DNA of 6,227 bases from Bacteroidales bacterium. Lineage in GTDB: Bacteria > Bacteroidota > Bacteroidia > Bacteroidales > WCHB1-69. The position numbers and the translations under genes are program-made. Position 1 is the first letter of the stretch, and each line of letters begins with the position of its first letter. Below, one piece after another: positions 1-6,105 of the stretch. The stretch covers positions 1-6,227 of the forward strand of contig JAAYRN010000120.1 of the NCBI GenBank assembly GCA_012518765.1, read 5' to 3'. Under the pieces are notes generated by a model. That model did no database searches. It was not told the origin of the DNA and worked only from the letters and a program-made list of their open reading frames with translations.

Positions 1-255
1 AAACGAATTGAGGCACACATCTGTCTTACATTTACTGCATATAAGGTTTACAAAGAATTAGAAAGACAATTAAAAGAAAAAAAGTCACATTTATCTCCAG
101 AGAAAGTAATAGAAATATTACAAAGTATTTACCAAATTGAAATTATGGTACCAAAAACGAAACAAATCATAAAAAAAACGCTTCACTCATCATATCTATC
201 AATACACCCTTATTTTTCAATCAAGTTATCTGATGATTTATTTTCATTACTTTAA
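1..255 (+). CDS. IS4/IS1634-type DDE transposase, C-terminal fragment (5' end outside window)
   Basis: Frame 1 is open from the first base to a TAA at 253-255 and encodes 84 residues without a plausible start, so this is the end of a longer gene. It begins KRIEAHICLTFTAYKVYKEL. The pattern R-I-E-A-H-I followed by a hydrophobic segment and Y-K-E-L-E-R is typical of the region around and after the last catalytic Glu in IS4/IS1634-like DDE transposases; E4 here would be that residue. The remainder is Lys-rich and helical, as usual at the C-terminus of these enzymes. The enzyme cuts and joins the ends of its own insertion sequence. The ending looks natural rather than truncated, so the copy may be intact to the left, but the catalytic Asp residues lie outside the window. 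The family is recognised from memory of the motif; the exact IS group is inference. Confidence 0.8.
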   Translation, partial: KRIEAHICLTFTAYKVYKELERQLKEKKSHLSPEKVIEILQSIYQIEIMVPKTKQIIKKTLHSSYLSIHPYFSIKLSDDLFSLL

Positions 256-316
256 TAATTTATTAATACAATCTACGTTGTTCTAATACTTTAAATATCA
301 TAATTATTGTATTTTA
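1..316 (+). mobile_element. Right-hand part of an insertion sequence (boundary unresolved)
   Basis: The transposase end at 1-255 implies an insertion sequence whose terminal inverted repeat should lie shortly after the stop codon, within the 61-bp AT-rich gap before the gene at 317. The left end is outside the window, so neither the inverted repeat nor the target-site duplication can be matched. The end coordinate given is the maximum extent, not an observed boundary. Within the gap there is an 8-bp inverted repeat, AATACAAT (265-272) and ATTGTATT (306-313), which could be part of the element's end or a chance AT-rich pairing. Confidence 0.45.
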
Positions 317-1576
317 ATGAAAAAAATATTTCTCTTTTTAGTTGTTTTGTGTTTGTCGGGGCAAGTTATGGCATCTTATATCCTTATTCCTATGGATAAA
401 TCTCAATCCAATCACCTAAAAGCCTATGGAATAGCTTATTGGACTTTGACAAAAGATATAGACGTCAGTTGGTTGCTCAATTATCGCGGAGGAAGTTTCC
501 TTTGTGTTTACAACAAACATATAGAAGATGAATGTATGATACGCGATGTGAGTTATCAGGTTATTGCCGATGTGCAAGCTGCTTCTATTTTATCCGAGAT
601 AGCTCAAACAGATGTAAATATGAATGAAATCAAACTTACAAAAGCTCCTAAAATTGCCGTTTATTCGCCCAAAAACAAACTGCCTTGGGACGATGCCGTT
701 ACATTGGCTTTAACCTATGCCGAAATACCTTACGATGTTATTTACGATGAGGAAATTATAAATGGAATCCTTCCTAACTACGATTGGTTACATTTACATC
801 ACGAAGATTTTACAGGTCAATATGGAAAATTTTGGGCAGCTTACCGCAATGCCGATTGGTATATCAACGACGTAAAAGAAAACGAAGCCATGGCTAAAAA
901 ATTAGGCTTTCATAAGGTGTCGCAGTTAAAATTAGCTGTGGCAAAAAAAATACGTGATTTTGTAGCTGGCGGAGGATACATGTTTGCCATGTGTTCAGCT
1001 CCCGATAGTTTTGATGTAGCTCTCGCTGCCGATGGCGTTGACATTTGCGATGTTCCTTTCGATGGAGACCCTATAGACCCCAATGCTCAAAGTAAATTAA
1101 ACTTTGATAATACATTTGCTTTTCATAATTTTAAAATCACAACCAATCCTTATGAATATAGAATCTCGGACATAGACATCAATCCTGCTACCCATTTGAT
1201 GAATAAAAACAATGATTTTTTTACCTTATTTGAATTTTCAGCTAAGTGGGATCCCGTGCCAACCATGCTTTGTCAAAATCATTCCCAAGTCATACGAGGA
1301 TTTATGGGACAAACTACGGCTTTTAGTAGGGATAAAATTAAGCCCAATGTAGTAATTATGGGTGAATCTAAGGTGTTTGACGATGTTCGTTATATTCACG
1401 GTGAATACGGAAAAGGAACATTTACTTTTTATAGCGGACACGACCCCGAAGATTATCAGCATTTTGTTGGCGACCCTCCTACCAATTTAAACTTACATCC
1501 CAACTCGGAAGGATATAGACTTATTTTAAACAACGTACTATTCCCTGCCGCAAAAAAAGAGAAACAAAAGACATAA
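317..1576 (+). CDS. Conserved secreted Bacteroidota protein, GATase1/ThuA-like fold suspected; usually mislabelled 'asparagine synthetase B'
   Basis: A 419-residue protein with a clear signal peptide: KK at 2-3, hydrophobic core to about 17, probable cleavage after A19, so it acts in the periplasm or outer envelope. I recognise the family from the run YILIPMD (21-27) followed by QSNHLKAYGIAYW, and from the C-terminal block around SGHDPEDYQHF (373-383) and GDPPTNLNLHPNSEGYR (385-401). Homologues are commonly named asparagine synthetase B, but this protein lacks the N-terminal catalytic Cys of an Ntn glutaminase and any SGGxDS ATP-pyrophosphatase loop, and it is secreted. A strand-turn FAMCSA (223-228, C226) after GGG, the cluster H159/H161/H162 and a late H375 resemble the layout of class I glutamine-amidotransferase or ThuA-like folds; that is inference. 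The ATG at 317 gives the full signal peptide. The upstream base composition is A/T with no Shine-Dalgarno, as usual in this phylum. It stands alone on its strand. Function unknown. Confidence 0.85.
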   Translation: MKKIFLFLVVLCLSGQVMASYILIPMDKSQSNHLKAYGIAYWTLTKDIDVSWLLNYRGGSFLCVYNKHIEDECMIRDVSYQVIADVQAASILSEIAQTDVNMNEIKLTKAPKIAVYSPKNKLPWDDAVTLALTYAEIPYDVIYDEEIINGILPNYDWLHLHHEDFTGQYGKFWAAYRNADWYINDVKENEAMAKKLGFHKVSQLKLAVAKKIRDFVAGGGYMFAMCSAPDSFDVALAADGVDICDVPFDGDPIDPNAQSKLNFDNTFAFHNFKITTNPYEYRISDIDINPATHLMNKNNDFFTLFEFSAKWDPVPTMLCQNHSQVIRGFMGQTTAFSRDKIKPNVVIMGESKVFDDVRYIHGEYGKGTFTFYSGHDPEDYQHFVGDPPTNLNLHPNSEGYRLILNNVLFPAAKKEKQKT

Positions 1577-1623
1577 AAAAAACAAAAATCACTTGACTTC
1601 CGCAAATTAAGACCCAAAGTCAA
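1575..1623 (-). terminator. Possible terminator of the minus-strand bam operon
   Basis: The 7-bp perfect arms TTGACTT (1593-1599) and AAGTCAA (1617-1623) enclose a 17-nt loop. Read on the minus strand, the hairpin is followed by a strong T-rich tract complementary to the A-run at 1575-1589. It lies downstream of the RRM gene, the last gene of the operon. The loop is long and the stem AT-biased, so it is a candidate only. Confidence 0.35.
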
Positions 1624-1660
1624 ACAAGTCAAAAACAACTATACAGCGTATATTCAAAAT

Positions 1661-1710
1661 AAAAAGAAATAGAAAGACCTCCGATTATAGACTTTGGTCT
1701 TTTCGTCTTT
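1661..1710. terminator. Possible bidirectional terminator between convergent genes
   Basis: The inverted repeat AAAGACC (1673-1679) and GGTCTTT (1696-1702) has a 16-nt spacer. On the plus strand the second arm runs into TTTTCGTCTTTTC. On the minus strand the hairpin is followed by T-rich sequence, the complement of AAAAAGAAAT at 1661-1670. The position between two convergent transcription units fits a shared terminator. A competing pairing exists between 1609-1620 and 1691-1702 (AAGACCCAAAGT against ACTTTGGTCTTT, one base bulged). The remaining sequence of the 177-bp gap at 1577-1753 shows nothing else I can support. Confidence 0.45.
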
Positions 1711-1753
1711 TCAACACAGATTTACAAATACTTACCCTATATGCTTAGGTTTA

Positions 1754-2068
1754 TTACAGGCTATTTTCTTCTTCTTTGTGGTCTGTTTCTTTATTTTCTT
1801 CTTGGGTATTTTCTACACCTTCTTTTTTCTTTGAATTTGCTTCTGTTACCACAAGAGCTTTGCCCCTTAGTTCATAGCCATTTAATTTTTCAATAGCATC
1901 TTTGGCTTCGTCTTCGTTTGGCATTTCAACAAAACCATATCCTTTACTCAAGCGTTTTTCTTTATCAAAAATAATATACGCTCTTTCTACAGTACCATGT
2001 TCTTCAAATAATTTTTTCAAATCTTTTCCTCTTGATTTGAAAGGGATGTTTGCTACAAAAATTACCAT
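1754..2068 (-). CDS. Small RRM-domain RNA-binding protein
   Basis: A 104-residue protein made almost entirely of one RNA recognition motif (residues 1-78). RNP2 is IFVANI (3-8), with F4 at an RNA-stacking position, and RNP1 is KGYGFVEM (42-49), with Y44 and F46 as the aromatic contacts. The following EDEAKDAIEKLNG helix and the strand GKALVVTEA complete the beta-alpha-beta-beta-alpha-beta fold. Residues 79-104 form a low-complexity, highly charged tail, first Lys-rich then Glu-rich. Such single-RRM proteins in bacteria bind single-stranded RNA in the cytoplasm; in cyanobacteria they are the Rbp family, some of them cold-induced. The target here is unknown. The ATG start leaves no room for a leader and puts RNP2 at the usual N-terminal place. 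It begins only 20 bp after the ompH stop on the same strand, so it is probably the last gene of the bamA operon. Confidence 0.93.
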   Translation of the reverse strand: MVIFVANIPFKSRGKDLKKLFEEHGTVERAYIIFDKEKRLSKGYGFVEMPNEDEAKDAIEKLNGYELRGKALVVTEANSKKKEGVENTQEENKETDHKEEENSL

Positions 2069-2088
2069 ATCTATAAAGTTTTATGTTA

Positions 2089-2610
2089 TTATTTATTTCC
2101 AACTATACCTAATTTCGCCAATACTTCGTCGTTGATATCGTATCTTGCATCGGCGTAAACAATGGTCATATCGCCTGCTTTATCAAACACAAAAGCATAT
2201 TGTTTTTCGCGTGCGTATTCTTCTATGGCTGTAAATACCCTATCTTGTATAGGTTTCACCAATTCTTCTCTTTTCTTATACAAATCGCCGTCTACGCCAA
2301 ATCTTTTCTTTTGTAATTCCTTGGCATCTCGTTCTGCTTCAATAATTTCTTCTTGTTTTTTCTGTTTTACATCTTCAGGCAGAACCACAGCATCTTGCTG
2401 GTATTTTCTATACATTTCGTCTATTTTCTTAAACTTGGCTTCGATTTCATTTTGCCATTCAATAGAAAGTTTATCTAATTCGGCTTGAGCCTCTACATAA
2501 CTTGGAATATTATTTAATAAATATTCAGAGTCAATGTATGCGTATTTTTGTGCTATAGCTCCCATGCTTAGCAGTGTAAAAGCGGTAATGGTAAATAATA
2601 TTTTTTTCAT
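2089..2610 (-). CDS. skp: OmpH/Skp family periplasmic chaperone
   Basis: A 173-residue protein with the usual length and build of the family. It has a signal peptide (KK at 2-3, hydrophobic 5-18, cleavage probably after AIA at 18-20), then a short strand KYAYIDSEYLLNNIP, a long charged helical region of about 36-135 rich in Glu, Lys and Gln that would form the coiled-coil tentacles, and a return strand AFVFDKAGDMTIVYAD (139-154). The ending DINDEVLAKLG is common in Bacteroidota members. Skp works as a trimer that holds unfolded outer-membrane proteins between the Sec translocon and the BAM complex. The gene starts 33 bp after the bamA stop on the same strand, consistent with co-transcription. 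Many Bacteroidota carry two tandem ompH copies here; only one is present. The family call is secure; the symbol is by role. Confidence 0.93.
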   Translation of the reverse strand: MKKILFTITAFTLLSMGAIAQKYAYIDSEYLLNNIPSYVEAQAELDKLSIEWQNEIEAKFKKIDEMYRKYQQDAVVLPEDVKQKKQEEIIEAERDAKELQKKRFGVDGDLYKKREELVKPIQDRVFTAIEEYAREKQYAFVFDKAGDMTIVYADARYDINDEVLAKLGIVGNK

Positions 2611-2643
2611 ATCTTCATTAATTTTATGTTGTTAATATTTTTT

Positions 2644-5262
2644 TTAGTCTATTGATTGATTGATGGAAAAATGGAACTGACTTCCTGCTGCTGTTTTATT
2701 TCCCGGTATAGGGTCAAATCCGTATCCCCAATCCAAGCCTAACATACCAAACATGGGCAGGTTGATTCTAACACCCACTCCTGCCGAACGATGCATTTCG
2801 AAAGGCTTATATGTTTCTCTGTTTAACCAACAGTTTCCTGCTTCTAAGAAAGTTAGCAAAAAAATTGTTGCCGATGGATTTAACGAAATGGGGTAGCGTA
2901 ATTCAAATGTAAATTTCTGATAAATAGTTCCCCCAATAGCAGTACCACTCTGAGTGGGCGTTAAGGCTTCGTCTACATATCCTCGCATGCCTATAATTTC
3001 TCGTCCATCGGAAATGGAGATAGACGATAGACCACTTCCTCCCAAATAAAAACGTTCGAAAGGTGTAGAGCCTAACACAGAATTATAATGTCCTAAAAAT
3101 CCGAATTTGGTTCTAACACTCAGTACTAAATTATCTACTATATTCAGGTAATGCGATACATTGAATTTCCATTTATGATACTCCAACCATTTATACCTGT
3201 CTTTAGGTTCCATGGAAGCATAGTCTTGATTGGAAAACAAAGAGTAAGGAGGTGTTATTTGTAGAGAAAGTAATATATCAGAACCATTTTTGGGATATAT
3301 TACTGCATCTAACGAGTTTCTGTTTAAAACAAAATTATAGCTCAATCCATGAGAATATCCGCTTGTGAAAATAAAATAGGGCCAATTTCTTACATCATAA
3401 TATTGATAGGATATAAAATTTGACATTGTAAAATAATCATCGGGTAATTTCAGACGATTGGATAATCCAATAGTGGCATTCGTAATCTTAATTCGTTGGT
3501 GATTGATATTGGATTCGGATATTCCGTTTGAATAGTTTGTATGTGAAAAAGAACAAATAAAGGAGTTTGGCTTTTTGCCTCCTAACCAAGGTTCTGTAAA
3601 TGAGAATCCAAATTGACGATAGTATATATTGGGATACACCCTAAACGAAAGTTTTTGTCCGTCTCCACTCGGGATGGGTGCCCATGCATCTTTTTTGAAT
3701 ATTTTTTTAAATGAAAAATTATTGAAAGAGACACCTATACTGGCTATAAATTGATTACTACCCCACCCTATCGATAATTCCAATTGGTCGGAAGAGGCTT
3801 CTTCAACCACGTACTCCAAATCTACAGTGCCGTCTACTTCGTTGGCATTGGGGATTACGTTTAATTTTTCTTGATTAAAATACCCCATTTGAAGCAGTTG
3901 GCGTTGGGAACGAATCACATCGGAACGACTAAATTTTTGTCCGGGCATGGTGTTTAATTCTCTTAAAATAACTTCGTCTCCGGTTCGTGTATTTCCGGTT
4001 ACTGTTACTCGGTTTATGGTAGCTTGTGCACGCTCTACTACTCTAATTTCTATATCAACCGAATCTTTCTCTATGGATTTTTCAATCGGCATGGCATTGA
4101 AAAACAAATAGCCATCATCTAAATACAACGTACTAACATCCAATCCTTCGGGATTCATACTTAGGTTCCTTTCCAATAAAACGGTATTGTACACATCTCC
4201 TTTTCGGATATTGAGTACCTGATTCAGTACATCGGTTTTATATTTTGTATTACCCACCCATGTTATGTTACGAAAATAATATTTTTTCCCCTCATTAACA
4301 TGTATTTCAATATTCAATTCCTTGTTATCGTTCAAATAAACAGTATCTTTTGCTATATAAGCGTCTCGGTAGCCTAATTCATTGTATTTTCTGATAACAT
4401 CTATTTTATCTTCTTCGTATCCATCTTCTTTAAATTTTGAAGCCTTGAATCGAATCCGTACTCGAGGGCGGTAATAATCTAATAATAAATGAGCTAAATC
4501 TTTGTTCTTATACTTTTCGCGATGTTTAATAAAGTCGACAATGGCGGTGTCTACTTTGTTAAAGGGTCTGAAAATAAATTTTGCCTTGGTGTTGCTCATT
4601 GCTGAACTAAGTTTGGATATTTCTACCTCCTCAGCTCCTATGAATGCTATTTCGTTGATGCGTGTTTTTCTACCTTTGTTTACATTGATTGTTAATGTAA
4701 CCAAATTTTTATTTAAGCTATCTCTCTCTTCTTCAATGTTTATATTTGCAAAATAATATCCCTTATCTACGTAGTAATTGGTGATTATATTTTTTACTAC
4801 CTGTTTTAAATTTTCATTTACCACCCTACCTTGCGAAAGATTTACTTTGTTATTGAAATCATCTATTTCCGATTTGCGTACACCTTTGTATACAAAACCG
4901 ACTAATCGAGGGACTTCTTCTAAGAATATATCTAAAAATATGATTTTTCCTTGAATTTTGGTGGCTGTAATTTGTATATTATCTTCATACAAACCCATTT
5001 TCGACAATCTTTCAATGGTTTTAGAAATTTGCTCTCCAGGTACTTTTATTTTATCGCCTACGGCAAAATTTAAGCTTTTTAAGTCGCAAATAGCATTGCC
5101 ACTAAATGTGATGCCACCTATTTCGTATTCTTCTGGGTGAAGATAATTTAATGATATACGTGTTTCCGATTGCAGGCTTCCTTGTGATATTCCATTTATG
5201 GCTAAGGTAAGGAGGAAAACAATTAGTAGATAAGGTTTTATGGAGCGTATTAGAAACATCAT
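2644..5262 (-). CDS. bamA: BamA, outer-membrane protein assembly factor (Omp85 family)
   Basis: The essential core of the BAM complex, inserting beta-barrel proteins into the outer membrane. Numbered from the ATG at 5262 (872 residues), it has a signal sequence (R6, K9, hydrophobic 11-22, cleavage near 26), five POTRA domains at about 46-117, 118-197, 198-325, 326-410 and 411-488, and a 16-strand barrel from about 491 to the end. POTRA-type starts are visible: IGGITFSGNA, INEIAFIGAEE, FRNITWVGNT and INRVTVTGNTRTGD. The barrel shows FERFYLGGSG (735-744) and the loop-6 motif GMRGY (R760-G761-Y762), the equivalent of the VRGF lid motif. The C-terminal strand FHFSINQSI serves as the beta-signal. 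POTRA3 is long, about 128 residues. The frame extends upstream to a TTG at 5271, but ATG at 5262 (or the next codon, 5259) is the better start, and both keep the whole leader. It follows uppS by about 50 bp. Confidence 0.96.
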   Translation of the reverse strand: MMFLIRSIKPYLLIVFLLTLAINGISQGSLQSETRISLNYLHPEEYEIGGITFSGNAICDLKSLNFAVGDKIKVPGEQISKTIERLSKMGLYEDNIQITATKIQGKIIFLDIFLEEVPRLVGFVYKGVRKSEIDDFNNKVNLSQGRVVNENLKQVVKNIITNYYVDKGYYFANINIEEERDSLNKNLVTLTINVNKGRKTRINEIAFIGAEEVEISKLSSAMSNTKAKFIFRPFNKVDTAIVDFIKHREKYKNKDLAHLLLDYYRPRVRIRFKASKFKEDGYEEDKIDVIRKYNELGYRDAYIAKDTVYLNDNKELNIEIHVNEGKKYYFRNITWVGNTKYKTDVLNQVLNIRKGDVYNTVLLERNLSMNPEGLDVSTLYLDDGYLFFNAMPIEKSIEKDSVDIEIRVVERAQATINRVTVTGNTRTGDEVILRELNTMPGQKFSRSDVIRSQRQLLQMGYFNQEKLNVIPNANEVDGTVDLEYVVEEASSDQLELSIGWGSNQFIASIGVSFNNFSFKKIFKKDAWAPIPSGDGQKLSFRVYPNIYYRQFGFSFTEPWLGGKKPNSFICSFSHTNYSNGISESNINHQRIKITNATIGLSNRLKLPDDYFTMSNFISYQYYDVRNWPYFIFTSGYSHGLSYNFVLNRNSLDAVIYPKNGSDILLSLQITPPYSLFSNQDYASMEPKDRYKWLEYHKWKFNVSHYLNIVDNLVLSVRTKFGFLGHYNSVLGSTPFERFYLGGSGLSSISISDGREIIGMRGYVDEALTPTQSGTAIGGTIYQKFTFELRYPISLNPSATIFLLTFLEAGNCWLNRETYKPFEMHRSAGVGVRINLPMFGMLGLDWGYGFDPIPGNKTAAGSQFHFSINQSID

Positions 5263-5313
5263 ATCAAACAAGGTGCATAAATATTAAGTTTAATCAACGT
5301 TTGTTCAAATTAT

Positions 5314-6072
5314 TTATTTTAGTTTTTCTTCGATTTGTTCATTTGTTTTTCCAAACCTTCGCGTGCGATGTTGAAAATCATCAATGGCTTTTAGTAATTC
5401 TTCTTTTGTAAAATCGGGCCACAGTACATCGGTAAAATACAATTCGGTATAAGCCAATTGCCACAATAAATAATTGCTCAATCGGTATTCATTGCTTGTA
5501 CGGATCAATAAATCAGGATCTGGAATACCTAATTGTTTCGTTTGTAAATATTTACTAAAAACATCTTCATCTATATCGCTTACGTTCAATTGGTTGTTTT
5601 TAGCTTTTTCGGCTATCAAGCGAGCGGCTCTGCTTATTTCCCACCTTGAACCATAACTGATTGCGATTACAAAAGTAAGGGCAGTATTGTTTTTTGTTTT
5701 TTCTATTAATTGGTAAAGTCCTTGTTGACATTCTTCATTTAAACGTCCAATATCGCCAATAGCTTGAACTTTGATATTGTTGGCAAGTATGTTGTCCTGT
5801 TCGGCATGGCAAAAATGTATAAAAAGCGACATAAGTGCCTCTACTTCTTGGGCATCTCGTTTCCAGTTTTCGGTCGAAAAAGCATATACAGTAAGGTATT
5901 TTACTCCTATTTCGCCACAGGTTTCCAACACATTTCTAACCGATTCAGCTCCTTGATGATGTCCGTAAATACGGTCCTTCCCTTGTTTTTGTGCCCACCT
6001 ACCATTGCCATCCATTATGATAGCAACGTGTGCAGGAATAGGTTTGGTTTTTATATCGTCAACTGATAGCAT
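5314..6072 (-). CDS. uppS: Isoprenyl transferase (undecaprenyl diphosphate synthase, UppS)
   Basis: A cytoplasmic, membrane-associated cis-prenyltransferase that adds isopentenyl diphosphate units to farnesyl diphosphate, giving the C55 carrier for peptidoglycan and surface glycans. The 252 residues match the family length. Visible motifs are MDGNGRWA (20-27, D21 binding Mg2+ and the diphosphate), GHHQGAESVR (37-46, H38), FSTENWKR (65-72, N69, W70, R72), SYGSRWEI (139-146) and DLLIRTSNEYRLSN (187-200, R191 and R197). The run LLWQLAYTELYF (202-213, E210) is followed by WPDF. The usual RTSGE is RTSNE here, a Gly to Asn change at 194; all catalytic residues are kept. The ATG at 6072 places the DGNGRW motif at the normal distance from the N-terminus. 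It lies 33 bp after the preceding gene and about 50 bp before bamA, all on one strand, so it is part of one envelope operon. Confidence 0.96.
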   Translation of the reverse strand: MLSVDDIKTKPIPAHVAIIMDGNGRWAQKQGKDRIYGHHQGAESVRNVLETCGEIGVKYLTVYAFSTENWKRDAQEVEALMSLFIHFCHAEQDNILANNIKVQAIGDIGRLNEECQQGLYQLIEKTKNNTALTFVIAISYGSRWEISRAARLIAEKAKNNQLNVSDIDEDVFSKYLQTKQLGIPDPDLLIRTSNEYRLSNYLLWQLAYTELYFTDVLWPDFTKEELLKAIDDFQHRTRRFGKTNEQIEEKLK

Positions 6073-6105
6073 AATTTTGGGATATTATTGGAAATAGAGA
6101 AGGTT

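Noticed and set aside
278..309. Bacteroidota-type promoter (TTG at 278-280 and TAATTATTG at 301-309)
   Set aside because: The spacing is near that expected, but the -7 element does not match TAnnTTTG without an added base, and transcription would start almost at the ATG. In such AT-rich sequence the match is weak.
317..1576. True asparagine synthetase (AsnB)
   Set aside because: It has a signal peptide, no Cys at position 2, no ATP-pyrophosphatase loop, and is shorter than real AsnB.
1238..1638. Minus-strand open frames overlapping the end of the 317 gene
   Set aside because: They lie antisense to a well-recognised protein or span the terminator region, have no family motif and no plausible start context.
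1902..2488. Plus-strand open frames opposite the RRM and skp genes
   Set aside because: Ser/Phe/Leu-rich translations typical of the reverse strand of Lys/Glu-rich genes; both minus-strand genes are strongly supported.
4502..5140. Plus-strand open frames opposite the bamA POTRA region
   Set aside because: Shadows of bamA with hydrophobic, low-information translations.
5474..6066. Plus-strand open frames opposite uppS
   Set aside because: They overlap the conserved UppS coding sequence completely and show no domain.
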